Source: Prochlorococcus sp. AG-436-C05 (GTDB taxonomy: Bacteria; Cyanobacteriota; Cyanobacteriia; PCC-6307; Cyanobiaceae). From it: a DNA stretch of 64,000 bases. The notes beneath the pieces are model-generated. The model saw only the letters and a list, made by a program, of their open reading frames with translations, was not told the origin of the DNA and did no database searches. The stretch is taken from the NCBI GenBank assembly GCA_003209795.1, contig QCPB01000003.1, forward strand, positions 25,013 through 89,012, in the 5' to 3' direction. Below, one piece after another: positions 8,628 through 17,032 of this stretch (its first letter is position 1; each line of letters opens with the position of its first letter). The position numbers were made by a program, and so were the translations under genes.

Positions 8628-9125
8628 TTATCTATAATTAGTAGCCCTGAGAGGGATGTTGTAAGTCTCTTCCATTTCATCAAGAAGTTTAATTGCTAAT
8701 TGCAGATCATTTTTACTTTTACTTACTATTCTAAGAGTTTCACCATTTATGCTAACGTTAATTTTTTTAATTTGATCTCTTATATTTTTGCTGAGTTTTT
8801 TTGCAATTTCTTGGTTAAGGCCTTGTTTGAGAACAATATTTTGTTTTACTTTATTGCCACTTACTATCTCTATTGAACCGTAATCGAAAATTTTCAAAGA
8901 TAATTTTCTTTTAATTGCCTTCTGTCTAATTATATCATTTACAGAATTTAATGTTAATTCACTATTCGCCCTAATAACAATATTTTCTTTCTCCAATTCC
9001 ACTTCAGTATCTGTTCCTTTAAGATCATAACGTTGAGAAATCTCCCTCTTGACTTGATCCAAAGCATTAACTAATTCTTGTCTGTCAAAATCTGAAACCA
9101 CATCAAATGAAAAATTGTCTGCCAT
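8628..9125 (-). CDS. YajQ-family nucleotide-binding protein
   Basis: The 165-residue protein starts FSFDVVSDFDRQELVNALDQ and contains ISQRYDLKGT, both diagnostic for the YajQ (UPF0234) family, whose fold is two ferredoxin-like repeats. YajQ homologues in some proteobacteria bind cyclic di-GMP. Whether this one does is not visible in the sequence, and Prochlorococcus signalling by that nucleotide is doubtful. Length is normal. It heads a small leftward group with the 69-residue hypothetical. Family assignment is sure; function is not. Confidence 0.88.
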   Translation of the reverse strand: MADNFSFDVVSDFDRQELVNALDQVKREISQRYDLKGTDTEVELEKENIVIRANSELTLNSVNDIIRQKAIKRKLSLKIFDYGSIEIVSGNKVKQNIVLKQGLNQEIAKKLSKNIRDQIKKINVSINGETLRIVSKSKNDLQLAIKLLDEMEETYNIPLRATNYR

Positions 9126-9191
9126 TATAAAGTTTTAATGCAGTTTTATTATTACCGTAAATAAACCTTAAATAGTAAAAAAGAATTTAAT

Positions 9192-9704
9192 TTAATCAAA
9201 AAATAACAAACTAACCACTTTCCCCATCTCTTCAGCACATCTACAACTATTTAATAATGTTTCACTATCATGAAAAGCAAAACATATTAACTGATCACAC
9301 CTAGTAATAATTTCTTGGTTACATAGGCTGCTTGCCAGAGGTAAAGGTAGTTCATCATTCTCACTTTTTTCAACCAAGTGCATTACTCTTTCTAAGAGAT
9401 CCATAATTTCAGGTAATTGTCTATCAAGGCTTTGTGGTAATAAGACAGTTAATAATGATGGGTCAATGTCTAGAACAGCTCTAATCACAGCGGCATTAAC
9501 CCCTTGAGATCCTGAAGTTATAATATTGTGACCTTCTTCTGCCAAAGACCTGGCAATTAATTCAATTAAATGGATATCAACGACAGGAACATGTCTACTT
9601 CCCAAGAAAGCAATCCTTCTTTTTCCATTATCCTGCAGTTTTGCGAGTTCCTGAGCTAAGGTGTCAATACCTTCAGTTGCGGGTAGGTCTAAAGAGCGAC
9701 TCAA
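9192..9704 (-). CDS. Rossmann-fold protein of the DprA/LOG superfamily
   Basis: The 170-residue protein has the core RRIAFLGSRHVPVVD, where GSR resembles the nucleotide-phosphate loop of DprA-like proteins, followed by NIITSGSQGVNAAVI, like the second loop of that fold. Cyanobacterial homologues are often annotated as DNA recombination-mediator protein A, but it lacks the length and C-terminal domain of true DprA, so a role in transformation is not supported. The start is TTG at 9704. It lies 25 bases downstream of the BioD-like gene on the same strand, suggesting an operon. Confidence 0.6.
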   Translation of the reverse strand: MSRSLDLPATEGIDTLAQELAKLQDNGKRRIAFLGSRHVPVVDIHLIELIARSLAEEGHNIITSGSQGVNAAVIRAVLDIDPSLLTVLLPQSLDRQLPEIMDLLERVMHLVEKSENDELPLPLASSLCNQEIITRCDQLICFAFHDSETLLNSCRCAEEMGKVVSLLFFD

Positions 9705-9729
9705 AATAAAATGGTTTCTATATTTGAAA

Positions 9730-10839
9730 TTAGCATTTATCTGAAAAATTGCAGGGAAAATCTATCTTTTCAAAAATTCTTTGTAGATTTACGTGTTCTT
9801 GGACCAATTGAACAGCATAAGAAGCTTTAATTGATTCATGTATTCTGACATGACCAAAAGCTTGTTCAATAATTTCCACAGCCGCAAGAGTATCTAATTC
9901 AACTTTTAAAATTGGCACCTCCAATTCCTCTGCTCTATGTATCAATTGTGATAAAGGTTCCCCCAACCCTGTCAAAATAATGCATTGAGTTGAGGCTTCC
10001 AAAGCTGCAAGTTGGATATCTGTTCTAGCAACTCCAGTCACTACTGCCATATTTCTTCTTCTCCTGAAGAATTCCATTGCAGAATTAACACCCATCGCGC
10101 CAATACTTAATGTCTCCACAAGTAATTGATCTTTCTCTGGGCAACAAATAACTTGGGCATCCAATCTTCTTATAAGCTCACCGACAGTAACACTTCTAAG
10201 TAATGGAGATTTAGGCATTACTCCAAAAACTTCAATATCCATCTCTTTAAGAGAAGGAATTATTGCGTTTTTAATTTTTTCCACTTCTTTTGGCAAAACG
10301 GCATTTAGAACCACTCCAGCTAGATGATCACCAAGTTGTTTTTGTGCATCAAGTAATGCGTCTACACTTTTGCAATCCTCCCATATATTCACGATTAGCA
10401 CTTTCGCATTTAATGTCTTTGCAAGTTGTGGAAGACTTAGACCATAAATCATGCCTTCATGAAGACTTCCAGCTGCTTCAAGAATATTTAACCCATCAAA
10501 ATCGTCATTTACCAACCTCTCAATTTGATCAAAGGTTTTACCTGGAAGTAAATCTTTATTAGCAATTCTTTTTTCAGCGGATATATCATCCAACAAACCT
10601 ACTGAAGAAATTAAATTTTCTTCTTCAATATTTAAAGTCGATCCAATAAACTTAACGTCATCATCTATCAACCCTTCATAAGACATTGAAGAGAGATTTG
10701 TAAGTTCAATACAAGTTGCCAGTGGCTTACCAATACGTACTTTTTTATTATGTGCTAAAAGTCTTTTTGCTATTCCCAGTACCAAAGCAGACTTACCGCT
10801 AAATGATTCACAGGAACCAATTAATAATATATCGCTCAT
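9730..10839 (-). CDS. BioD-like/DRTGG-domain protein (phosphotransacetylase N-terminal type)
   Basis: This 369-residue protein matches the N-terminal part of long phosphotransacetylases (COG0857). It has a P-loop domain like dethiobiotin synthetase with SCESFSGKSALVLGIAK at residues 8-24, then a DRTGG-like regulatory domain from about residue 220 (VTVGELIRRLDAQVI; VVTGVARTDIQLAAL). The acetyltransferase domain of Pta is absent, so it is not a phosphotransacetylase itself, and the biotin pathway is not implied. It is the first gene of a leftward pair with the Rossmann protein. A regulatory or ATP-dependent role is only inferred. Confidence 0.72.
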   Translation of the reverse strand: MSDILLIGSCESFSGKSALVLGIAKRLLAHNKKVRIGKPLATCIELTNLSSMSYEGLIDDDVKFIGSTLNIEEENLISSVGLLDDISAEKRIANKDLLPGKTFDQIERLVNDDFDGLNILEAAGSLHEGMIYGLSLPQLAKTLNAKVLIVNIWEDCKSVDALLDAQKQLGDHLAGVVLNAVLPKEVEKIKNAIIPSLKEMDIEVFGVMPKSPLLRSVTVGELIRRLDAQVICCPEKDQLLVETLSIGAMGVNSAMEFFRRRRNMAVVTGVARTDIQLAALEASTQCIILTGLGEPLSQLIHRAEELEVPILKVELDTLAAVEIIEQAFGHVRIHESIKASYAVQLVQEHVNLQRIFEKIDFPCNFSDKC

Positions 10840-11001
10840 AATTCAATAATTAATCAATAAATTCAAGATAATATTTTTTTAAGAAGTAAACAAACATTTA
10901 TTTATGAGTTTTAATCAAATAAATCTAAAAATATAATCTCAAAAAAAAATTTTTTTAATTTTTTGGTCTATCATCAAAATCAAACAAAGCTGGTAAATAA
11001 C

Positions 11002-11715
11002 ATGAATATCTCAAAAACTATTGGTATCACAGGTGCTTCAGGTGCTCTAGGGAAAGAACTAACAAAATTATTTCGTAAAAAAGGATTTAAAGTAATTGGA
11101 TTTACACATAGTAAAACCAACAATGAAATAAATGATGAATCTCCGAATGAATGGATTGAATGGGAATGTGGAAAAGAATTAACATTAAGAAAAAATCTTA
11201 AAGAAATAGATATTTTGATTCTGAACCACGGTATATATAATTTAAGTAGTAAAAATGTCAATTATGAAAACTCAATAGAAATAAATGCATTAAGTACATT
11301 TAAATTATTAAACTTATTTGAAGAGATTGCACTATCAAAAGATTCTGAGAAATTAAAAGAGATTTGGATAAACACCTCTGAAGCAGAAATGTTACCAGCC
11401 TTAAACCCTTCCTACGAAATTAGTAAATCATTGATTGGTAAATTAGTTTCTTTTAAGAAAAATCTTCTAGATAAAAATAGTAAGAAGAAATTTAAAATAA
11501 AGAAAATAATCTTAGGCCCTTTTAAGTCAGACTTAAATCCAATTGGTATTTTGAGTCCAGTATTCGTCTCAGAAAAAATTTATACTTTAGCTAATTCAAA
11601 AAACTATTTAATAATTATCAGCCCAAACCCTATTACTTACATTCTTTTCCCTATAAAAGAATTATATAATTTTCTCTATTGTCAGTTATTGAAAAAAACA
11701 AATTTTTATAGCTAG
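11002..11715 (+). CDS. Short-chain dehydrogenase/reductase family protein
   Basis: An SDR with a Rossmann fold: [13 protein letters not shown] gives the cofactor-binding TGxxGxxG pattern at the N-terminus, LILNHGIYN corresponds to the NAG region, and PSYEISKS supplies the YxxxK catalytic pair. I use ATG 11002 (237 residues); the track's TTG at 10963 adds 13 residues before the conserved strand with no support. The substrate is unknown. Its stop TAG shares the palindrome CTAG (11712-11715) with the stop of convergent map, so the two genes end inside each other. The C-terminus is rather hydrophobic. Confidence 0.75.
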   Translation: MNISKTIGITGASGALGKELTKLFRKKGFKVIGFTHSKTNNEINDESPNEWIEWECGKELTLRKNLKEIDILILNHGIYNLSSKNVNYENSIEINALSTFKLLNLFEEIALSKDSEKLKEIWINTSEAEMLPALNPSYEISKSLIGKLVSFKKNLLDKNSKKKFKIKKIILGPFKSDLNPIGILSPVFVSEKIYTLANSKNYLIIISPNPITYILFPIKELYNFLYCQLLKKTNFYS

Positions 11716-12551
11716 AAATCCCTATCTGTCAATATTTCAATACCATCTTTTAATACAACTATTGTATGCTCCCATTGAGCAGATAATTTACCGTCTTTGG
11801 TAATTACGGTCCATCTATCATTTAGGGTTTTGCAAAATTTACTGCCTTGGTTGACGATAGGTTCAACAGCTAATGTCATACCTTCGCGGAGGACCACATT
11901 GGGTAATTCTTTAGTCCTAAAATTGAAGACGGAAGGCTCTTCATGAAGATTTCTTCCTACTCCATGCCCTGTATAATCTTCCACAACACTAAATCCATTT
12001 TTTACTACAACATCTTCAATTGCACCTGCCACATCGAGTAATGTGTTACCTGATTTAATTTTTGACAATCCAGCATATAAAGCCTCAAATGCTACATTAC
12101 TAAGCTTTTTAGCCTGTGAACTAACCTCCCCTACACAGATAGATATACAACTATCCCCATGAAAGCCATCAAGATATGCTCCTGTATCAATTTTTACAAG
12201 ATCGCCATTTTTAATAATTTTATTTTTATTTGGAATTCCGTGAACGACCTCATTGTTAATACTTGAGCAAATACTAGAAGGAAATCCATGATAACCCTTA
12301 AAACTTGGCACAGCTCCAAAATCTCTTATTCTTTTTTCTGCGTAATCATCTAAATCCTTTGTACTCATACCTGGTTTTATTAAATCATTTATTTCTCTTA
12401 AAACCGTAGCAACTATTCTGCTAGATTTTTTCATCAGATTTATTTCACGCGAAGACTTTATTTCTATTCCTCTTCTTTTTTGAATGAATGGCACTTGATC
12501 ATTAGTGTCAGAATTATTCTTATTTAATAATAGATCTGCAAAATGTTTCAT
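11712..12551 (-). CDS. map: Methionine aminopeptidase, type I
   Basis: Map removes the initiator Met from new proteins in the cytosol. The 279-residue protein has about 25 extra N-terminal residues, then the catalytic domain from [13 protein letters not shown]. Metal ligands are visible in order: Asp in [14 protein letters not shown], His in [15 protein letters not shown], Glu in TLAVEPIV and Glu in WEHTIVV near the C-terminus. The length and lack of the type II insertion fit type I. It is divergent from the PepSY-like gene at 12647 and convergent with the SDR gene, sharing its stop-codon bases. Confidence 0.95.
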   Translation of the reverse strand: MKHFADLLLNKNNSDTNDQVPFIQKRRGIEIKSSREINLMKKSSRIVATVLREINDLIKPGMSTKDLDDYAEKRIRDFGAVPSFKGYHGFPSSICSSINNEVVHGIPNKNKIIKNGDLVKIDTGAYLDGFHGDSCISICVGEVSSQAKKLSNVAFEALYAGLSKIKSGNTLLDVAGAIEDVVVKNGFSVVEDYTGHGVGRNLHEEPSVFNFRTKELPNVVLREGMTLAVEPIVNQGSKFCKTLNDRWTVITKDGKLSAQWEHTIVVLKDGIEILTDRDF

Positions 12552-12646
12552 TGGAATAAATAATAGAATTAGTTAAATATCATCAAAATAGCCATTATCA
12601 AACTTGGCTATCTTAAATCTATCAATAAAAAAGAGGAAAACAGACA

Positions 12647-12955
12647 ATGAAATTTTATTCTAATTCTAGGCAATTTCATAAAGCATTGGCGCCATGGGTT
12701 TTCCTTCCATTGTTTGTATCTGCTGTTACTGGTTTATTTTACAGAGTTTCGAAAGATTTATTAGGTTACTCAAGAGATGAGGTTCATTGGTTAATGTCAA
12801 TACATGAGGGAGAATGGCTTGGAGAGAATGGAGAATTAATTTATGTATGTCTTAACTCTCTGGGGATTTTATGGATGATTTTTACAGGGGTCCAAATGTT
12901 TTCAAAAAAGATTTCATTTACTAAAAAGGTTACTAAAGGCGAGTCAAAAGGTTAA
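12647..12955 (+). CDS. PepSY-like small membrane protein
   Basis: The 102-residue protein starts with FHKALAPWVFLPLFVSAVTGLFYR, a pattern of PepSY-associated transmembrane helices that often bind or sit near heme, followed by a short polar loop (IHEGEWLGENGEL) and a second hydrophobic segment near residues 65-85. It ends in a Lys-rich tail, presumably cytoplasmic. A preferred AGAGGAAAAC ribosome-binding stretch precedes the ATG. It lies 32 bases upstream of rplS on the same strand and may share a transcript. Family resemblance is reasonable; function is unknown. Confidence 0.6.
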   Translation: MKFYSNSRQFHKALAPWVFLPLFVSAVTGLFYRVSKDLLGYSRDEVHWLMSIHEGEWLGENGELIYVCLNSLGILWMIFTGVQMFSKKISFTKKVTKGESKG

Positions 12956-12987
12956 GATATTAAACTTGTAGGACAAAAAGGGGCTAA

Positions 12988-13458
12988 ATGGCTAAAGAGA
13001 AACAAGAAAATGAGTTAGAAATCACTAATGAATCTGACAATCCTATTGACATAAAAGTTGAGAAGGTAGATGAGAACTTGGTTGCTGAGAAAACAACCAG
13101 ATTAAGTTCTTCTAATATAATAAACGCTTTTGAGAATGAACAATTAAAAAAAGAATTACCAGAAATATATGTTGGAGACACAGTAAAGGTTGGAGTAAAA
13201 ATTACAGAAGGTAACAAAGAAAGAGTTCAACCTTATGAAGGAGTTGTAATTGCAAAAAGACATGGAGGTATTAACCAGACAATAACTGTGAGGAGAATTT
13301 TTCAAGGCATAGGGGTAGAAAGAGTATTTATGCTACATAGTCCACAAGTTGCCTCTCTAAAAGTTGAACGTAGAGGTAAAGTAAGAAGAGCTAAGTTATT
13401 CTATCTAAGAGATAGAGTAGGAAAAGCTACTCGCGTAAAACAACGCTTTGATCGATAA
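12988..13458 (+). CDS. rplS: 50S ribosomal protein L19
   Basis: L19 sits at the 30S-50S interface of the ribosome. The conserved domain begins around residue 60 ([15 protein letters not shown]) and continues through [28 protein letters not shown] and [21 protein letters not shown], all classical for L19. The protein has 156 residues, compared with about 115 in E. coli; the extra 40-45 residues are an acidic N-terminal extension ([18 protein letters not shown]). The ATG at 12988 is the only sensible start. It is followed directly by tRNA-Trp. Confidence 0.96.
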   Translation: MAKEKQENELEITNESDNPIDIKVEKVDENLVAEKTTRLSSSNIINAFENEQLKKELPEIYVGDTVKVGVKITEGNKERVQPYEGVVIAKRHGGINQTITVRRIFQGIGVERVFMLHSPQVASLKVERRGKVRRAKLFYLRDRVGKATRVKQRFDR

Positions 13459-13497
13459 AGTTGTAAAGTAGTTTCAACCTATTGGTCACTAGGCGCT

Positions 13498-13503
13498 TAT
13501 AAT
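13498..13503 (+). promoter_or_regulatory. Likely -10 element of tRNA-Trp
   Basis: TATAAT is found 9 bases before the mature 5' end of tRNA-Trp, which places the start of transcription within a few bases of the tRNA. No clear -35 box is present at the usual 16-18 base distance. The tRNA could also be read through from rplS, 54 bases upstream. Confidence 0.45.
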
Positions 13504-13512
13504 TATTAAAAT

Positions 13513-13585
13513 GCGTCGTTAGTTCAGTTGGTAGAACGCAGGTCTCCAAAACCTGATGTCGGGGGTTCAAGTCCTCCACGACGCG
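13513..13585 (+). tRNA. tRNA-Trp (anticodon CCA)
   Basis: A 73-base cloverleaf can be drawn: acceptor GCGTCGT pairs with ACGACGC, the D-arm TTCAGTTGGTAGAAC, anticodon arm CAGGTCTCCAAAACCTG with anticodon CCA, and the T-arm GGGGGTTCAAGTCCTCC, followed by discriminator G. CCA is not encoded. It lies between rplS and the PSHCP gene. Confidence 0.96.
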
Positions 13586-13620
13586 TTTGACCAACATTCT
13601 GTAAATTATTTTTTCATTAG

Positions 13621-13809
13621 ATGGAGTTAGATCTTCAACCAGGGGATGTAGTTAAAGTCCTCGAATCAGCAGCTTTAGGATGGGTTCGTGCAAGGGTTAT
13701 CAGAGTTAAATCTGGTGGAAGAGTTGTAGTGCAAAGCGACCAGGGCAGAGAATTCACAGCTAGGGGTAATCAAGTAAGGTTGATAGAACCAGCTGGTTTT
13801 AGGCCTTAA
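13621..13809 (+). CDS. Hyper-conserved protein PSHCP of Prochlorococcus/marine Synechococcus
   Basis: The 62-residue protein (starting MELDLQPGDVVKVLESAALG) matches what I remember of PSHCP, a small protein reported as identical in amino acids across Prochlorococcus and marine Synechococcus but absent elsewhere. From memory, published pull-downs linked it to ribosomal protein L2, PsaD and a Ycf48-like protein, and its fold is SH3-like. The sequence itself fits a small beta-barrel: alternating Val/Arg strands with Gly turns (VRARVIRVKSGGRVVV). It lies between tRNA-Trp and tRNA-Asp, close to rplS and gltX, consistent with a translation-linked role. Its G+C (85 of 189 bases, 45%) is well above its surroundings. 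Confidence 0.85.
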   Translation: MELDLQPGDVVKVLESAALGWVRARVIRVKSGGRVVVQSDQGREFTARGNQVRLIEPAGFRP

Positions 13810-13965
13810 AATAAACAGTTTTTTAATCTTTTAAAATTTCTAAAGCTAATTATTTCTTTGAATCCTCAAATTTATGAATTTTTTTTATTACAACAACATT
13901 AAATCAGTATTATGATCTGATAATTTTAAATAATATTGCTCTAATCAAATTTAGAGTAAATTTAA

Positions 13966-14039
13966 GGGACCGTAGTTCAACTGGTTAGAGCACCGCCCTG
14001 TCACGGCGGAAGTTGCGGGTTCGAATCCCGTCGGTCCCG
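13966..14039 (+). tRNA. tRNA-Asp (anticodon GTC)
   Basis: A 74-base cloverleaf: acceptor GGGACCG pairs with CGGTCCC, D-arm TTCAACTGGTTAGAG, anticodon arm CCGCCCTGTCACGGCGG with anticodon GTC, T-arm GCGGGTTCGAATCCCGT, discriminator G. CCA is not encoded. A run of twelve T (14040-14051) begins immediately after it, and the gltX start codon follows 15 bases downstream. Confidence 0.96.
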
Positions 14040-14054
14040 TTTTTTTTTTTTAAA

Positions 14055-15494
14055 TTGGAAAAACGTTTAAGGTTAGCTCCTAGTCCCACTGGTTTATTTC
14101 ACATAGGTACGGCAAGAACAGCATTATTTAACTGGCTTTATGCAAAAAAAACAAATGGTAAATTTCTTATTAGAATAGAAGATACAGACTTTCTTCGGTC
14201 TAAATCTGAATATACAAAAAATATTTTAGACGGTTTAAAATGGCTTGGACTTGAATGGGATGAAGAACCTGTACTACAAAGTAACCGAATTTCTCTTCAC
14301 AAAGATTACATCAAAAAGCTATTAGAAAGCGGAGCCGCTTATAGATGCTTCACTTCAGAAGCGGATATTATTAAACTGAGAGAAGGGCAAAAGAAAAAGG
14401 GATTACCTCCAAAGCATGATAATAGGCATAGAAATCTTTCTGAGAGAGAAATTGAAGAATTTATCTCCCAAGGGAGAAATTCGGTAATAAGGTTTAAAAT
14501 TGACGAAAAAATAGAAATAACATGGTCAGACCAAATTAGAGGAGAAATAAAATGGCAAGGTAAGGATTTAGGGGGTGATTTAGTTTTATCAAGAAGAGCC
14601 TCAGGATATGAAATCGGCGATCCTTTATATAACCTTGCGGTTGTAGTTGATGACAATTATATGAATATTACCCATGTAGTTCGAGGAGAAGATCATATTT
14701 CAAATACTGCAAAACAGATATTGATTTATAAAGCCCTAGAATTTAAATTGCCAATATTTTCTCATACTCCACTCATATTAAATAGCGAAGGGAAAAAACT
14801 ATCTAAACGTGATTGCGTTACTTCAATTGACGAATTTAGGGAAATGGGTTACTTACCTGAAGCATTAGCCAATTACATGTCATTCTTAGGGTGGTCACCT
14901 AAAACTTCTAAGAATGAAATTCTTTCCCTAAATGAGATATCTAAGATTTTTGACTTATCTGAAATAAATAAAGCAGGAGCTAAATTTAATTGGGAAAAGC
15001 TTAACTGGATAAATGCTCAATACATCAAGAAAATGGAGTCAAGTAAATTAAGTGAAATTATTAAAAAATACTGGGATAATTTAGGTTGGAAATCTCCATC
15101 TTCAGATTGGGATTTAAAATTAACAACACTATTAAAAGACTCAATGATTATCTTAAAAGATGCCATTGATCAGTCAAAACCATTTTTTTCTTTACCAAAA
15201 ATTCAAGAAGAGGGGCTGGAATTCCTTAAAAATAAGGAAAGCAAAGAATCTTTAAAACACATATTATCTTACTTACGTCAAGAAAATATTGATAAACTTG
15301 ATCAAGACAAAGCGAAAGAAATAATAAACAACATTTGCAAAACCCACTCTATTAAAAAAGGCATTGTAATGAAAGCGTTAAGAGTAGCTTTTTTTGGTTG
15401 TCTTAGTGGTCCCGATTTAATTCAAAGTTGGGAACTTTTATCAGAGAACAAAAGCGACTTATTAAGAATTGAACGATGCTTTATTTCTCCCTAA
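14055..15494 (+). CDS. gltX: Glutamyl-tRNA synthetase
   Basis: Class I synthetase that charges tRNA with glutamate. The protein begins [20 protein letters not shown] (HIGH-type motif as HIGT) and has the KMSKS-type motif as GKKLSKRD near residue 255, followed by the anticodon-binding region. I choose TTG at 14055, which gives 479 residues and starts right at the conserved N-terminus. The track's start at 14013 lies inside tRNA-Asp and cannot be right. Cyanobacterial GluRS is usually non-discriminating and also makes Glu-tRNA-Gln for GatCAB; that is family knowledge, not seen here. The last 4 bases overlap the convergent antiporter gene. Confidence 0.94.
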   Translation: MEKRLRLAPSPTGLFHIGTARTALFNWLYAKKTNGKFLIRIEDTDFLRSKSEYTKNILDGLKWLGLEWDEEPVLQSNRISLHKDYIKKLLESGAAYRCFTSEADIIKLREGQKKKGLPPKHDNRHRNLSEREIEEFISQGRNSVIRFKIDEKIEITWSDQIRGEIKWQGKDLGGDLVLSRRASGYEIGDPLYNLAVVVDDNYMNITHVVRGEDHISNTAKQILIYKALEFKLPIFSHTPLILNSEGKKLSKRDCVTSIDEFREMGYLPEALANYMSFLGWSPKTSKNEILSLNEISKIFDLSEINKAGAKFNWEKLNWINAQYIKKMESSKLSEIIKKYWDNLGWKSPSSDWDLKLTTLLKDSMIILKDAIDQSKPFFSLPKIQEEGLEFLKNKESKESLKHILSYLRQENIDKLDQDKAKEIINNICKTHSIKKGIVMKALRVAFFGCLSGPDLIQSWELLSENKSDLLRIERCFISP

Positions 15495-16690
15495 ACTTTC
15501 TTTTCTGTTAAGCCCAAAACATTTGCTAGTGGCCTAGCTGTAAGTCCTTGAATTCCTACTGTCATTAATATAGTAAGGAATACAAGTCCTTGAAGACGTC
15601 CAGCACCTAGTACTCCTGCTTGCTCTAATCTTATAGAGAAAAGTGAGGCCACGGCAGCTGTTACAATTCCCCTTGGTGCCAACCAAGCTAAAAATATTTT
15701 TTCATTTAATTCTAAATCCTTCCCTATTGTTGCTATTGAAATAGATATTGGTCTTACTATTACCATCATCATAAATACGCAAACAAGTCCTCCCCATCCG
15801 AGAGGACTCAATTCTCCCCAAGACACATCAGATGCCAGTAAAGGGAAAAGAACTGTTATAGCTAATTGAGCCAATTCACCTATCAAATTATCTAACTTTT
15901 CTTTATCAATAATTTCTCTTTTACCTACAATAAATCCAGAAGCAACAGAAGCAGGAAGGCCTGACTCAGGTAAGAAATATTCACAAATTCCATATACAAG
16001 AAAAATAAACCCTAATGTAACTTGCAGCTCTGTTCCAAATGAATCTGCATTTTTTATTTTCTTTAAAATTTCAGATAATATCCATCCTGAACATAAACCT
16101 ATTAGAATTCCACCCCCTAATCTTTGCATTAATGCAATAAAAACTTCTTGTATGCCATGCAAATCACCCAGTATAAATTCTAATAATAATAAAGCGAGCA
16201 CTGCACCAATTGGTTCAAGAACCAAGCCCTCAGCTTTTAGTACTTCAGATAGTGGAGAGGATAATTGTATTTGCTCCACTAATGGAGAAACAACTGTTGG
16301 TCCTGTAGCAAGAACTATTGCACTATAAACTCCTGCCACTTGCCATGAAAGGCCTGCTAGCCAGTGAGCAATAATAATACCAGCTGATAATGAAATCAAT
16401 AGTCGGATTAATGAAATTTTTAACACAGTATTTCTTATATTCCCTTCAGGAAGTTTTAAATTTAGTCCACCTTCAAATAAAACCAAACAAACTAAAAGTC
16501 CAACTATAGTTTCAAGTCCCTGTCCAAGATCGAGAGGCTCAACTAGTCCTAAACCTGATCTTCCAATAAATAATCCAGAAAGTAATAAAATTACAACACT
16601 TGGGAATCCAGAGATGGAAGAAATCAGTCGAGCAAAAGCTCCCGAGAAAACAGTTATACCCCATAGTAATCCAAGCCTTTCAGGCGTCAT
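15491..16690 (-). CDS. Na+/H+ (cation/proton) antiporter, CPA family
   Basis: An integral membrane protein of 399 residues with about twelve hydrophobic segments. Typical CPA motifs are seen: LFEGGLNL near residue 72, ATGPTVVSPLVEQ near residue 128 (the TDPT-like unwound helix region) and LAWLAPRGIVTAAVASLFS near residue 335, a signature of NhaP-type exchangers. It probably exchanges Na+ or K+ for protons, either in the plasma or thylakoid membrane; the ion cannot be read from the sequence. There is no large soluble C-terminal domain. It is convergent with gltX, overlapping by 4 bases. Confidence 0.85.
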   Translation of the reverse strand: MTPERLGLLWGITVFSGAFARLISSISGFPSVVILLLSGLFIGRSGLGLVEPLDLGQGLETIVGLLVCLVLFEGGLNLKLPEGNIRNTVLKISLIRLLISLSAGIIIAHWLAGLSWQVAGVYSAIVLATGPTVVSPLVEQIQLSSPLSEVLKAEGLVLEPIGAVLALLLLEFILGDLHGIQEVFIALMQRLGGGILIGLCSGWILSEILKKIKNADSFGTELQVTLGFIFLVYGICEYFLPESGLPASVASGFIVGKREIIDKEKLDNLIGELAQLAITVLFPLLASDVSWGELSPLGWGGLVCVFMMMVIVRPISISIATIGKDLELNEKIFLAWLAPRGIVTAAVASLFSIRLEQAGVLGAGRLQGLVFLTILMTVGIQGLTARPLANVLGLTEKKV

Positions 16691-16846
16691 ATAAGTTTCT
16701 AATTAAAAATTATTACTAATTTGATTAAATCAATTATCATATCTCAAGTCCATATAAAAACAATATTCTTTAATTTAACCCCTATGGCAAAATAAAGCAT
16801 AAATCAATCCTAGTTGTTTAAAGGGTAAATCCATTTAAAAACATAA

Positions 16847-17026
16847 TCAAGAAGGAAATTGACTAATTAAAGCAATAACTATCAATATTATTCCTATTCC
16901 TACTGTTGCCATCCTTCCATTCCATATTTCAGCCTGAGGGGTAAAGCCTCTTTTCCATAAGTTGAGCTCACTTTTATCAACCAAATTCTTCTTTTCTTTA
17001 ATTTCCACTTCAGATCGTTTATTCAT
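16847..17026 (-). CDS. High-light-inducible protein (Hli/Scp family)
   Basis: This gene is too short for the track. From ATG 17026 it encodes 59 residues ending at TGA 16847-16849. The motif GFTPQAEIWNGRMATVGIG is the chlorophyll-binding helix of the LHC/ELIP/Hli family, with Glu and Arg as the expected pigment ligands, followed by a hydrophobic tail (IILIVIALISQF). Hli proteins protect photosystems and newly made chlorophyll under light stress, in the thylakoid. It lies 6 bases downstream of tsaD, so it is probably co-transcribed. Light-stress control cannot be seen from the sequence. Assignment is firm. Confidence 0.92.
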   Translation of the reverse strand: MNKRSEVEIKEKKNLVDKSELNLWKRGFTPQAEIWNGRMATVGIGIILIVIALISQFPS

Positions 17027-17032
17027 TTAATT

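Noticed and set aside
14013-14054. N-terminal extension of gltX starting inside tRNA-Asp
   Set aside because: The residues come from the tRNA gene and T-tract, and the conserved synthetase start lies at 14055.
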